Source: Clostridium sp. KNHs214 (GTDB taxonomy: Bacteria; Bacillota; Clostridia; Clostridiales; Clostridiaceae). Taken from it: a DNA stretch of 64,000 nucleotides. The stretch covers positions 558,001 through 622,000 of the forward strand of contig NZ_JQMW01000009.1 in the NCBI RefSeq assembly GCF_000744935.1, written 5' to 3'. Positions 44,264-53,871 of this stretch are shown in pieces. Positions within the stretch are counted from its first letter, which is position 1. Each line of letters opens with the position of its first letter. The notes beneath the pieces were generated by a model. The model searched no databases, was not told the DNA's origin, and worked only from the letters and a program-made list of their open reading frames with translations. The position numbers and the translations under genes were made by a program.

Positions 44264-45196
44264 ATGATAATAAATCATAATATAAATGCCATGACTGCTT
44301 ATAGAAACATAATGTTGCATTCAAATATGTGTAGTAAGGCTATGATGAGGCTTTCTTCTGGACTTAGAATAAATAGCGCTGCAGATGATGCTGCAGGACT
44401 TGCTATATCAGAAAGAATGAGAGGGCAAATACGAGGGCTGGAACAGGCAGCTAGAAATACACAGGATGGTATATCTCTAATCCAAACTGCAGAGGGAGCA
44501 CTAAATGAGACTCACTCAATTTTACAAAGGATGAGAGAATTGGCTGTACAAGCAGCCAATGATACCAATTCACCAGAAGATAGAAAAGCACTCCAAGAAG
44601 AGTTAAATCAATTAACTTCAGAGATAAACAGAATTGGAAACACCACTGAGTTCAATACTAGAAAGCTTTTAAATGGAGGTGAAGGAGATTTATCAAATAT
44701 AATCCTCCAAACTGGCGCTAATAAAGGACAAGAGTGTTCGGTAGGAATAAAGGATATGAGAGCTGAAGCTTTAAAAATAAGTGGAGATACTGCAGATGGA
44801 ATTGTAACTTCTAAGGATGGAACTGTTACTGCAAAGTATACTAAAATTAAAAATGTAACTAATGATACCAGTAGTAATTCACAATATGCATTGGATATTT
44901 CTAGTCATGAAAATGCATCCTCTGCCATTAAAATATTAGATGATGCCATAAATAATGTATCTTCCCAAAGAGCTAGTTTGGGAGCGTCTGAAAATATGCT
45001 GGAACACAGAATAAGTTATTTAGAAAATACATCTGAAAATCTAACTGCGGCAGAATCTAGAATAAGAGATGCAGATATGGCTAAGGAAATTATGAATTTA
45101 TCAAGACATAGCATTCTTCAGCAGGTAGCACAAGCTATGCTTGTTCAAGCTAATCAGCAGCCAAATTATATAATAGAACTTTTAAAATCTCTTTAA
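44264..45196 (+). CDS. Flagellin paralogue 2
   Basis: 310 residues, ATG 11 bases after AGGAGGTG. Conserved ends [34 protein letters not shown] and LTAAESRIRDADMAKEIM. The variable centre is only about 70 residues, shorter than in the main flagellin. The C terminus is QPNYIIELLKSL rather than [10 protein letters not shown]. Its promoter is weak (no clean sigma-28 box). Fragments of an almost identical gene survive at 54345-54435. Confidence 0.93.
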   Translation: MIINHNINAMTAYRNIMLHSNMCSKAMMRLSSGLRINSAADDAAGLAISERMRGQIRGLEQAARNTQDGISLIQTAEGALNETHSILQRMRELAVQAANDTNSPEDRKALQEELNQLTSEINRIGNTTEFNTRKLLNGGEGDLSNIILQTGANKGQECSVGIKDMRAEALKISGDTADGIVTSKDGTVTAKYTKIKNVTNDTSSNSQYALDISSHENASSAIKILDDAINNVSSQRASLGASENMLEHRISYLENTSENLTAAESRIRDADMAKEIMNLSRHSILQQVAQAMLVQANQQPNYIIELLKSL

Positions 45197-45218
45197 TTAA
45201 GTGATATGCTAAAGATTC

Positions 45219-45245
45219 TAAGGTTTTTTATTTTTGCTACGATAT
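45219..45245 (+). promoter_or_regulatory. Sigma-28 promoter of yjfB copy 2
   Basis: TAAGGTTT, 11-base spacer, TACGATAT, with the yjfB ATG 26 bases further on. The site lies in the spacer after the second flagellin. Places YjfB in the late flagellar class. Confidence 0.75.
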
Positions 45246-45270
45246 ATAGATTAATACAAGGAGGGGTAAT

Positions 45271-45447
45271 ATGGATATAGCAGGTTTATCAATGACAATG
45301 AGCCAAAGTAAGCTTATGGAGCAAGCTAGTTTGTCTGTTATGAAGTTAGCTTTGAATACGGGAAAAGAAAATGCAGCGGAAATGACAAAAATGTTAGAGC
45401 AATCAGCTGACCCTAGTTTAGGAATAAATTTAGATGTGAGAATCTAA
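45271..45447 (+). CDS. YjfB-family putative motility protein, copy 2
   Basis: 58 residues, nearly identical to copy 1 at 40761; changes are confined to three positions near the end (QSADPSLGI against QSTDPNLGR). ATG 8 bases after AGGAGGGG. The shared upstream (GATATATAGATT) and downstream hairpin show that gene plus flanks were duplicated together. Driven by a good sigma-28 promoter. Confidence 0.82.
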   Translation: MDIAGLSMTMSQSKLMEQASLSVMKLALNTGKENAAEMTKMLEQSADPSLGINLDVRI

Positions 45448-45460
45448 AGGTGATTAAAGA

Positions 45461-45498
45461 GACACTAGTAGCTAGCATGAAAGTTACTAGTGTCTTTT
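45461..45498 (+). terminator. Terminator of yjfB copy 2
   Basis: GACACTAGTA (45461-45470) pairs perfectly with TACTAGTGTC (45485-45494), then TTTT. Confidence 0.8.
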
Positions 45499-45536
45499 GG
45501 TATAGGTATTTATACTAAACTGGAATGAATTTCTAG

Positions 45537-45565
45537 TTGATGTAATATAAATCTAATGATAAAAT
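45537..45565 (+). promoter_or_regulatory. Sigma-A-type promoter of the coiled-coil gene
   Basis: TTGATG, 17-base spacer, TAAAAT, 32 bases before ATG 45598. Confidence 0.6.
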
Positions 45566-45597
45566 ATATGTATAAATAAATTATGGTGGTGAATTCA

Positions 45598-46029
45598 ATG
45601 GATAAAGATATATTGAGTGCAATTAGTAATTTGTTAGATGAGAAATTAAATCCAATAAAAGAAGATATATCTGGTTTAAAGGAAGATGTGTTTAGTTTAA
45701 AGGAAGATGTGTCTGGTTTAAAGGAAGATGTGTCTGGTTTAAAGGAAGATATATCTGGTTTAAAGGGAGATGTGTCTAGTTTAAAAGGAGATGTATCTAG
45801 TTTAAAAGAAGATGTAAAATTTATAAAAATTCAGCAAAAGGAACATGGAAGAATTTTAAGAATACTTGAAGATAAGGCAATAACTAATAAGGCAGAACAT
45901 GATAATATGTGTAATGAAATTTCTCATCTTTCAGCAAAAGTTGAAAATATGAGAAAAGACTTGGCAACAGTAGAGATAGTAACAGCTAGAAATATGGAGA
46001 ATATAGCAAATCTTAAGGTTATAAAATAA
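45598..46029 (+). CDS. Coiled-coil heptad repeat protein
   Basis: About 143 residues from ATG 45598 (GGTGGTG upstream; an ATG at 45583 overlaps it). Residues 23-78 are eight consecutive seven-residue units of the form D(V/I)SGLKE, matching a near-perfect 21-base tandem DNA repeat at about 45664-45830. The rest is also helical. This is a long parallel coiled coil, typical of phage- and defence-associated repeat proteins; no function known. Repeat number is likely to vary between strains by slippage. Confidence 0.8.
   Translation: MDKDILSAISNLLDEKLNPIKEDISGLKEDVFSLKEDVSGLKEDVSGLKEDISGLKGDVSSLKGDVSSLKEDVKFIKIQQKEHGRILRILEDKAITNKAEHDNMCNEISHLSAKVENMRKDLATVEIVTARNMENIANLKVIK
45664..45830. repeat. 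21-base tandem repeat inside the coiled-coil gene
   Basis: About eight units of consensus GGTTTAAAGGAAGATGTGTCT, in frame and encoding one heptad each. Units 3-5 are almost identical at DNA level, so recent expansion is likely. Confidence 0.85.
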
Positions 46030-46047
46030 AATATGAAAGCATAAATG

Positions 46048-46083
46048 AACACCAAGTAGATACCAGGGCTTTGGTGTTTTTTT
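46048..46083 (+). terminator. Terminator after the coiled-coil gene
   Basis: AACACCAA (46048-46055) with TTGGTGTT (46071-46078), then a T run which doubles as part of the Wadjet -35. Confidence 0.8.
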
Positions 46084-46109
46084 ACGCTTACAAAGAGTTA
46101 TGATAAAAT
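46081..46109 (+). promoter_or_regulatory. Sigma-A-type promoter of the Wadjet operon
   Basis: TTTACG, 17-base spacer, TAAAAT, 38 bases before jetD. The -35 overlaps the tail of the preceding terminator. Confidence 0.55.
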
Positions 46110-46146
46110 ATTAATAAAGAAATGAAGCGATAATTAGAGGTGAAAT

Positions 46147-47154
46147 ATGAAAGATATAGATAGTTATAGTAAGAAAATTATAGAATTGGATAAAATTGAT
46201 GAAATATATAAAACAGAATCCTATGAAGAATTATGCAAGGTTGTAGCTGATTTAATAAAAGAGGAAAGAATTTTGCCGGTGAAGAATAGTGGTGGAAATG
46301 GTAAAAAGCCAACGCTATATAAAAAATATAGGATATTAGAGAAAAATAAAGATAATAGTGAGATCCTTGATGAAATAAATTATAAACTATCAACTAAATT
46401 CAGTATTGAATATTATAAAAATCATTTAGAAAAGTATAAGGAACATAGAGAATATATTTTTAAATTAGATGATTTTATAACTAATAAGCAGTGGTTATTA
46501 AGTAAAACCATTTCTATGAATGAAAGAGCCTTTCAAATATGGGGAAGGGAGAAATTTTTGCAAAAGGAAGGGGGAAAAACTATTTTAAAAAATTTAGGAA
46601 TTGATTTAAAAGAACTAAATTATTATGATACTTCTGAACCTTTGGCATACTATTCAAAATATAAAGAAACGCCACAAAAGGTTTTAATTATAGAAAATAA
46701 AGATACTTATTATACAATGAGAAGACATTTAATTAGTGGCGGAGATAATATTTTTGGAGAAAATATTGGCACTTTAATATATGGTGGAGGTAAAAATATT
46801 AATAAAGCTTTTAATGATTATAAAATATCAGTTGAAGATTATGTTTCAGATAGTAGAAATAAAATATTATACTTTGGTGATTTAGATTATGAAGGAATTA
46901 TTATATATGAAGGTTTATATAAGTTGTTTAGCAAAGAGTATAATATGATTCCATTTATAAGTGGATATAAAAGGATGATTGACAAGGCTAAAATTGAATC
47001 AATATGTTTACCAAAGACTAAAGAGGGCCAGAATAAAAATATTAGCCAGATATTTTTAAGGGAATTTGATGAGGAGTACAGAACTAAAATAGAAGAAATA
47101 TTAAAAAATGATATATATATACCACAGGAGATAGTTAGTATTATAGATTTATAG
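46147..47154 (+). CDS. jetD: JetD-like Wadjet nuclease (Toprim)
   Basis: 335 residues, first gene of the operon. The C-terminal Toprim/topoisomerase VI A-like domain has the Glu in VLIIENKD (Glu183) and the DxD pair in FGDLDYEG (Asp245, Asp247), as in JetD/DUF2220 proteins. JetD cleaves plasmid DNA extruded by the JetABC SMC motor (family knowledge). The N-terminal helical part would contact DNA and JetA. The order D-A-B-C differs from the reference JetABCD operon. RBS AGAGGTG. Confidence 0.85.
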   Translation: MKDIDSYSKKIIELDKIDEIYKTESYEELCKVVADLIKEERILPVKNSGGNGKKPTLYKKYRILEKNKDNSEILDEINYKLSTKFSIEYYKNHLEKYKEHREYIFKLDDFITNKQWLLSKTISMNERAFQIWGREKFLQKEGGKTILKNLGIDLKELNYYDTSEPLAYYSKYKETPQKVLIIENKDTYYTMRRHLISGGDNIFGENIGTLIYGGGKNINKAFNDYKISVEDYVSDSRNKILYFGDLDYEGIIIYEGLYKLFSKEYNMIPFISGYKRMIDKAKIESICLPKTKEGQNKNISQIFLREFDEEYRTKIEEILKNDIYIPQEIVSIIDL

Positions 47155-47166
47155 TTGGAGGAGAAA

Positions 47167-48792
47167 ATGGATTTAAGCTTTTTAGATGTACAGCATATAA
47201 GAATGAAGAAAATTGGTGCTTATGCTTTGCTTTTTAGAAATAGTATAGCTAAGGGTACTTGGAAAAAGTATGGTTTTAATGAAGGCTATGAACAGGATAA
47301 TTTAATATTTTCAATATTACTTTACATAATGGAACAATCTTTAAAGGAAGAATTATGTACTATTGACCATATAGCAGCCTTTATTGATGAGGTTAACAAT
47401 CTTCATTTTAAAAAGGGTATAACCTATGAGGAGTGCAAGAATTTAGGGGAGTTTATAGTGAATGCTATTTTATGTGATGAAGGTAATGCAATGTATTTTA
47501 AAGCCTACAACTTTAAGGAAGGGCAATACAAGGATATTAATATAAGCTTTATTAAAAACAAAATGGAATATATTGATGGTGTAAGAAGGGTGTCATATTC
47601 ATTAACAGATGATGGATACTCACTGCTGTTATCTACCTTAGAAATTGAGGAAAATTTAAAAATTACTATTCATGAGATTGTATTTAAAATGCATTTAGAA
47701 AAAGCATCTTATGATAAGGCAGTAGATGATATTAAAAATATATTTAATATGCTTAGAATAAGAGTTCAAAGCATGGAGAATGCCATAAGGAAAATAAGAG
47801 AAAACCCTCTGTCCTATTCAGCAGAGGACTATAAGTCTATGATGGAAGGAAATTTAGAAATTTTAAATAATACTAAAAAACAGTTTCTTGTTCATAGGGA
47901 GATGGTAAATGAAAAGATTAATGAGTTCATTGAACATGATATACATATTAAAGAGTTAAATAAAGAGGAAGAAGAAAATCTTAATAATTTAAAAATAATA
48001 GAGAAGTATTTAAGCAGGACTATAGATGAGGATCAGAAGGTGCTGAAAAAGCATTTTGATTTGAAGGATGTTTATGGAAGGGAACTTGAGAATATCTCGA
48101 AAATGTCTTTGATTGAAAGATTTAATTTTAAGTCAGAGGTTTATGATAAAATACTAGAGAGCCCAGAGAAACTAGAAGATATTGATATATTTTTTAGACC
48201 ACTATTTAAAACGAAGCCTCACAAATTTTATAACATAAATAAAGCATTAGAATATCAAAAGATTATTAGAAAAAATCAAGTTGAAGAGGATGAGGAGTTT
48301 GCCATTGATGAGGATGAAGTAATTGAAGCTGAAAATAAGAAAAAGCTAGAAAGACTAGACAAGTATAAAGGGGTAATAGAATTACTTTTGGAGCTAGCCG
48401 CTGAAAGAAATAAAATTTCTTTAGGGGAAATTAATTCACTGATAAAAGAAAGTAACATATTAATGAATACTTTAATTCCAACAGTGGAAATATTTAGAGA
48501 AGTTATTATTGAAATGCTTAAAAATAGAATTATAGATATAGCTGACATAAGAGAAGAAAGAAAAAACTCTGTTGAGTCTGGTGAAATAGAATTTCAACTT
48601 AATAAGAGTATTTTAGAAATTATTGATGGAAATAAAAGTTTTAAAAACATATCAAAAATAAAAGTTGAAAAGATATTGGATAGTGAGGACGTTAAATTAG
48701 AGGGATTAATGAATGAAAATGGAGATATAAAAAACTTCATATGCTCGGATATTTCTATTGAGATTACAAAGTCAGGAGGCTTGAGGTTATAA
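47167..48792 (+). CDS. jetA: JetA-like Wadjet subunit (kleisin, MksF type)
   Basis: About 541 residues from ATG 47167 with GGAGG 5 bases upstream; a TTG at 47155 inside the site is unlikely. Winged-helix-like N terminus (LSFLDVQHIRMKKIGAYALLFRNS), a long helical middle (about 190-330), and a C-terminal region following an acidic stretch (EEDEEFAIDEDE). By position and pattern it is the kleisin of the MksBEF-like Wadjet complex. It overlaps jetB by one base, showing translational coupling. Confidence 0.8.
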   Translation: MDLSFLDVQHIRMKKIGAYALLFRNSIAKGTWKKYGFNEGYEQDNLIFSILLYIMEQSLKEELCTIDHIAAFIDEVNNLHFKKGITYEECKNLGEFIVNAILCDEGNAMYFKAYNFKEGQYKDINISFIKNKMEYIDGVRRVSYSLTDDGYSLLLSTLEIEENLKITIHEIVFKMHLEKASYDKAVDDIKNIFNMLRIRVQSMENAIRKIRENPLSYSAEDYKSMMEGNLEILNNTKKQFLVHREMVNEKINEFIEHDIHIKELNKEEEENLNNLKIIEKYLSRTIDEDQKVLKKHFDLKDVYGRELENISKMSLIERFNFKSEVYDKILESPEKLEDIDIFFRPLFKTKPHKFYNINKALEYQKIIRKNQVEEDEEFAIDEDEVIEAENKKKLERLDKYKGVIELLLELAAERNKISLGEINSLIKESNILMNTLIPTVEIFREVIIEMLKNRIIDIADIREERKNSVESGEIEFQLNKSILEIIDGNKSFKNISKIKVEKILDSEDVKLEGLMNENGDIKNFICSDISIEITKSGGLRL

Positions 48793-49499
48793 TGGCATAT
48801 ACTACTGAAGAAATTAAGCTTAGCAATAAAATATTTTACTATTTATTAAAGCATGGTGAGCTGAAAGAAGATGTAGAAGAGCTTTACAAGAATTATTCTG
48901 AAAATGAGAATGTAACGGAGCTTGTCAAAGAGCAGGGGGAGGCGTCAGAATGCTATGTTAAAAAGTATGGTGGAATAGTATATCTGATACCTAAGGAAGA
49001 CAATGACTTTATAGGATATTCAAAAGGGGAGCTTAAAAAAGTATTATGTAAATCTGGAGCAAATGATAAGGATTATTATTTATCTCAATTTGTCATATTA
49101 ACTCTTTTAGTTGAGTTTTATAGCTCTCAAAGTATTTCTAGCAAGTCCAGAGAGTATATTAAAGTTGGTGAATTTTTGAATATTATCACTGAGAGATTAA
49201 GGGATGGTATTGATAGAGCAGCAGATAATGTTGAAAGTGGAATTGACTTTGAAAATATACTTGAAAGATTTGAAGCTTTAAAAAGTAGTGATAGTAAAAG
49301 TACTTCCAAGACAACAAAGGAAGGTTTTATAAATACAATTTTAGATTTCTTGGATAGTCAGGGTTTAATATATTATATTAAGGGCGACGATATGATTAAA
49401 ACCACTAAAAAGCTGGACAGTTTTATGGACTGGAATTTGTTAAATAAGAATAATTACAATAGGGTATTAAAAGCTTTAGGAGAAGAGATAAATGAGTAA
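48792..49499 (+). CDS. jetB: JetB-like Wadjet subunit (KITE, MksE type)
   Basis: 235 residues. Compact winged-helix repeats fit MksE/JetB KITE subunits, which bridge kleisin and SMC heads (for example SNKIFYYLLKHGELKEDVEELY and GFINTILDFLDSQGLIYYIKGDD). The gene overlaps both jetA (1 base) and jetC (8 bases). Family membership is inferred mainly from operon position and size. Confidence 0.78.
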   Translation: MAYTTEEIKLSNKIFYYLLKHGELKEDVEELYKNYSENENVTELVKEQGEASECYVKKYGGIVYLIPKEDNDFIGYSKGELKKVLCKSGANDKDYYLSQFVILTLLVEFYSSQSISSKSREYIKVGEFLNIITERLRDGIDRAADNVESGIDFENILERFEALKSSDSKSTSKTTKEGFINTILDFLDSQGLIYYIKGDDMIKTTKKLDSFMDWNLLNKNNYNRVLKALGEEINE

Positions 49500-52400
49500 A
49501 ATACATAAAATTAGATTTGTTAATTTAAATTATAATTATAATACTATGAAAATAGATGATGAGAAATTTTATTTAAACGGCGAAAATACTATGCTTAACT
49601 TGAGAAACGGTGGAGGTAAATCTGTACTTGTTCAAATGGTTATGGCTCCTTTTGTTAATAGAAGATACAGAAATACAAAGGATAGAGCTTTTGAAAGTTA
49701 TTTTACATCAAGAACTCCTACGTACATATTGGTTGAATGGAAGCTGGATGATGGAGCAGGTTATTTATTAACAGGTATGATGGTTAGAAAAAAGGAAGCA
49801 GCTTCCGATGAAAATTCAAAGGAAAAGCTGGACATTATAAACTTTATTCATGAATACAGAGATAGAAATGAATATGATATTGATAACATTCCTGTAATTG
49901 AGGAGAAAGATGATAGGAGGGTAGTAAAGAGCTACGCTAATTCTAAAAATCTATTTGAGAATTTGAAAAAGAATAGAGAGCTTAAGTTTAATTGTTATGA
50001 TATGAATAACTCTGTAACTACTAAAAATTATTTTAGTAAATTAGAGGAATATAAAATTAATTATAGAGAATGGGAAACTATAATTAAGCAGATAAACTTA
50101 AAGGAGTCAGGGTTATCAGAACTTTTTACGAAGGCTAAGGATAGCAAGGGCTTAGTTAAAGAATGGTTTTTACCAGCAGTAGAAAATAAGCTAAAAACTG
50201 ATGAGGACAGGATTGATAATTATAGAAAATTATTAGATGCATATATTAAGCAGTATAGGCAAAATAAAGCAAACATTGATAAAAAGGCAAAGCTTGAACT
50301 ATTTAATGAGTTATCTAAGGGTATACATATGTGCTGTGATGAATTTATAAGTACAGCTGAGAAAAAGGAAGAGATAAAAAATTATATTGGGAATGTAATA
50401 GAATTTTTAAAGGAAAAGCTTGAAGATAAAGAAAGGGAAGAACTGGAATTAGAGGAATTAGCTAAAAGCCTTAATGACAAAATAGAAGAGCTTAGATATG
50501 AAGAAGAATCAATAAAAATATATAAAAAGCAGGATGAAATTTATACTTTAGAAGCCCAAAGTAAAAACCAGCAGGAGCTTCTTAATGAAAGCGAAGGTAG
50601 AAAAGATAGTTTAATAAGAAAAGGGAATATATTAGAGTGTGCTAAGATACACAGGATGTATCAAAATACTTCAAAAGAGCTACAGCAGTATGAAACTGAA
50701 CTGCGTATATTGAATAAAAAGAATGAAGATAGTGCACCGTATATTAATAATCTTGGTTTTACTATAAGAGGAATTCTACAAAAGGAACTAGATAATGTAA
50801 AGATAGAGAAATCAGATAAGGTACAATTGAAGAAGGATTTAATAAAGGAAAAAGAGGATATCAATGATAAACTTAATGCTAATAGAAAAGAAAATTATGG
50901 CTTAACGGAGAAGAAAGGTAGCTTGTCAGCGGAGATTCTATCCTTTGATAAATTGGAATATAGCTTTAACAGTAATTATAGTTTAAATCTATTTAGAAAT
51001 ATTGAGGGGTATTTTGATGAACAGAAAGTGCTTGTTATTGATAAAGAAATTAATGATGAAATTTTTACCTTAAATAAGGAAAGAAAAAGTATTGTAGAGA
51101 AAATATTATCTGATGAAGAAAAATTAAAAAGTAAACAAAGTGAAAGAAAAAGAAATTTCGAAAATATCTATGATGTTAAAAATAAATTTGCTAACAAAAC
51201 TTCAGACCTTGAAAAGGCTGAAGAAGAAATAAAGAAACGAAAGGATATAATTAAGTTTGTTTATTTAGAAGAAGATAAGGTTTTTGATGGTGAAAGTATA
51301 GTCAACGCTTTTGATAGAAAAATAGACTTTTTAAAGGAAGATGAAACAAAGTTAAAAAGGCAATTTGAGAGTATAGTAAGTGAAATTGAAAAGCTTAAAA
51401 CTGGAAAAGTTCTAGAGCTTCCCAAGGATGTTGAAGAAAAGCTTAGACAGAAGGATATTAGTATAACTTATGGAATGGAGTGGTTGAAGAAAAATGGGTA
51501 TTCGCTAGAGAAGAATAAAAAGCTTGTAGAGGATAATCCATTTATTCCGTATTCTTTAGTAATGGATGATAAAGAATTGGAAAGCCTAGAAAAAGAATGC
51601 TTAGATATTTTTACATCTTTCCCTATATCGATTATTAGCAGGAAAGACCTTGAGAAGGGAATTGACAATATCAATGCAGGTATTGTGAATTTAAAGGGAG
51701 TTAGCTTTTTTATTTCCTTTAATAATAAGCTGCTAAATGAAAGTGAACTATTAATATTGATATCAGCTAAAGAAAAAGAGGCAGAAGCTGTACAGTCTAA
51801 GATAGGTGAAAAGAAAGAGAATATTGCTTTCTATGAGGAAAAAAGAAATCTAGTTAAGTATTCAGAATTAACCCTTGAAGGTTATGAGGAATTAAAAAGA
51901 GAAATAAAACTATTAGGGGAAGAAGAACAGAAATTAAGACAAATTGAAATTGATTTAGAAAAGAATATCTTAAGCCTTGAGGATGAAATAAAGAATAATA
52001 AAGAAAAGGGAAAGCTTTTAGAGAAGAATATTGAAAGCAACAGTGCTAAGGCAAAAGCTTTTAAAGGGCTTATAGAAGCTTATGAACAATATAAAAAGGA
52101 AAAAATTTCTTTAGAAAGAGTTCAGGAAAGACAAAAGATAATACAGAATGAAATAGATAAAGGAGAAAACAGAAAAAATCAGATAGAAAATGAAATAAAT
52201 GAGTGCAGCATCTCAATTAATCATTATAATAATAAAGAAGAAAAAGCTTTGAAGGAGCTTTCTAACTTTAATATTTATAGATCTGGAACTGAAATTGAAA
52301 AAGATATAGAAGATTTATTATCTGAATACTATGCTTTAACTAAAGACATTACAAGTACAGAAAAAGAATTGGGAGATAAAATAAAGGTTCTTTCTGAGAA

Positions 52401-53871
52401 GTTTAATGAGGTTGAAAGAGAACTTAATTTAAAAGCTGATAAATATAAAGTAAGTGAAAGTGATTATATTAATGAAACTTATGATATTCATAAAGAGTTT
52501 GAAATAAAAGATGAATTGGATAAAGAAAGTAATAGCTATAGCAGTTTACTTAAGGAATATAATAAGCTCAATAGTGCTATTAATATTGCAAAAAGTAAGT
52601 TAGAGGATTTATATAGCTTTTTAAAAAATAAATTTGATAGAGAAGAGCCTAAAAATAAGAGTTTATTAGTAGAAAAGGATTTTAAGCTGGAAATTGAAAA
52701 GCTTAAATTAATGATTCATGAAAGTAACAATAAAAAAGTTCAGGTTAATAAGTTAAAAGCTAAAATAGAAAATAATTTAACTACCTTAAATGAATTTAAT
52801 GACTTAAATGTTATAGAAAAAGTGGTTGTAGACATAGACTTAAATCAATTAGATAGTTTCATAGGAAGGCTTAAAAGAGATTTTAATAATATTAAGGATG
52901 AAGAAATTAATAAGGAAAAAAATCTTACTAATTTAGTTGTTGATATTGAAATAAAAGATGAATTTAAACATGAAAGCTTGTTTAAAGAGCCAATTCAAAC
53001 ACTTAAAGCCTTAAAAAGCAAGCCTAAAGAGTTTAAGAAACAATTGAATTTAATTACTAATTCCTATGAACTGATCATGGAAAAGCTATTGGCAGATATT
53101 GAGCTTATTGAAAAAGAAGAGGGCAAAATACTAGAGAGCATATTAGAGTATATAGAGGATGTTCATGAAAATATTGAAAAAATAGATGAGAATTCATCCA
53201 TTACCATTGGAACCAAAAGGCTAAAGATGCTAAGTATAAAGGTTTCTGATTGGAATGAAAATAAAGAGCTTTATAAGATCAGATTAAAGGAATATATCGA
53301 GCAGGTAAGAGGGCAAAGCATAAAGGCTTTAGCGCAGAACGAAGATATAGAAGATATTATTAGTAATAATATCAATATAAATAAGCTTTATGATGAAGTT
53401 GTTGGGATTGGATCAGTAAATATTAAGTTGTACAAAATTGAAGAAGATAGGCAAAGGCAGATTACTTGGGATGAAGTTTCAAAGAACTCAGGGGGAGAAG
53501 GATTTTTATCAGCCTTTGTAATACTATCAAGTTTGTTATCTTATATGAGGAAGGATGAAAGTGATATATTCAGCAGAAAAGAAAGTGGTAAGGTGCTTAT
53601 AATGGATAACCCTTTTGCTCAAACAAGTTCAGCTCACCTTTTAAAACCATTAATTGATATTGCTAAAAAGAGTAATACTCAGCTTATATGTTTAACAGGG
53701 CTTGGTGGAGATTCTATATACAATAGATTTGACAATATTTATGTGTTAAATCTTATACCATCTAAGCTTAAAAGTGGTGTTAAGTATTTGAGAAGTGAAC
53801 ATACAAAGGGAGCGGAAGAAGTCATTGTAGCATCAAGATTTAAAATAGAAGAACAAATTAAATTGTTTTAG
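49492..53871 (+). CDS. jetC: JetC-like SMC ATPase of the Wadjet system
   Basis: 1459 residues. Walker A LRNGGGKSVL (Lys43). Very long Glu/Lys-rich coiled coils from about residue 230 to 1250, with a hinge-like break near 690-770. ABC signature NSGGEGF at 1332-1338. The Walker B strand is KVLIMDNPFA, with Asp1372 followed by Asn instead of the usual Glu. It would extrude loops of small circular DNA for JetD cleavage. The GC content and codon use are like the neighbours. It is followed by decayed gene fragments. Confidence 0.9.
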   Translation: MSKIHKIRFVNLNYNYNTMKIDDEKFYLNGENTMLNLRNGGGKSVLVQMVMAPFVNRRYRNTKDRAFESYFTSRTPTYILVEWKLDDGAGYLLTGMMVRKKEAASDENSKEKLDIINFIHEYRDRNEYDIDNIPVIEEKDDRRVVKSYANSKNLFENLKKNRELKFNCYDMNNSVTTKNYFSKLEEYKINYREWETIIKQINLKESGLSELFTKAKDSKGLVKEWFLPAVENKLKTDEDRIDNYRKLLDAYIKQYRQNKANIDKKAKLELFNELSKGIHMCCDEFISTAEKKEEIKNYIGNVIEFLKEKLEDKEREELELEELAKSLNDKIEELRYEEESIKIYKKQDEIYTLEAQSKNQQELLNESEGRKDSLIRKGNILECAKIHRMYQNTSKELQQYETELRILNKKNEDSAPYINNLGFTIRGILQKELDNVKIEKSDKVQLKKDLIKEKEDINDKLNANRKENYGLTEKKGSLSAEILSFDKLEYSFNSNYSLNLFRNIEGYFDEQKVLVIDKEINDEIFTLNKERKSIVEKILSDEEKLKSKQSERKRNFENIYDVKNKFANKTSDLEKAEEEIKKRKDIIKFVYLEEDKVFDGESIVNAFDRKIDFLKEDETKLKRQFESIVSEIEKLKTGKVLELPKDVEEKLRQKDISITYGMEWLKKNGYSLEKNKKLVEDNPFIPYSLVMDDKELESLEKECLDIFTSFPISIISRKDLEKGIDNINAGIVNLKGVSFFISFNNKLLNESELLILISAKEKEAEAVQSKIGEKKENIAFYEEKRNLVKYSELTLEGYEELKREIKLLGEEEQKLRQIEIDLEKNILSLEDEIKNNKEKGKLLEKNIESNSAKAKAFKGLIEAYEQYKKEKISLERVQERQKIIQNEIDKGENRKNQIENEINECSISINHYNNKEEKALKELSNFNIYRSGTEIEKDIEDLLSEYYALTKDITSTEKELGDKIKVLSEKFNEVERELNLKADKYKVSESDYINETYDIHKEFEIKDELDKESNSYSSLLKEYNKLNSAINIAKSKLEDLYSFLKNKFDREEPKNKSLLVEKDFKLEIEKLKLMIHESNNKKVQVNKLKAKIENNLTTLNEFNDLNVIEKVVVDIDLNQLDSFIGRLKRDFNNIKDEEINKEKNLTNLVVDIEIKDEFKHESLFKEPIQTLKALKSKPKEFKKQLNLITNSYELIMEKLLADIELIEKEEGKILESILEYIEDVHENIEKIDENSSITIGTKRLKMLSIKVSDWNENKELYKIRLKEYIEQVRGQSIKALAQNEDIEDIISNNININKLYDEVVGIGSVNIKLYKIEEDRQRQITWDEVSKNSGGEGFLSAFVILSSLLSYMRKDESDIFSRKESGKVLIMDNPFAQTSSAHLLKPLIDIAKKSNTQLICLTGLGGDSIYNRFDNIYVLNLIPSKLKSGVKYLRSEHTKGAEEVIVASRFKIEEQIKLF

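Noticed and set aside
45664-45830. CRISPR-like array
   Set aside because: The units are directly adjacent without spacers and are in frame within a coiled-coil gene. No CRISPR array or cas gene was seen in the window.
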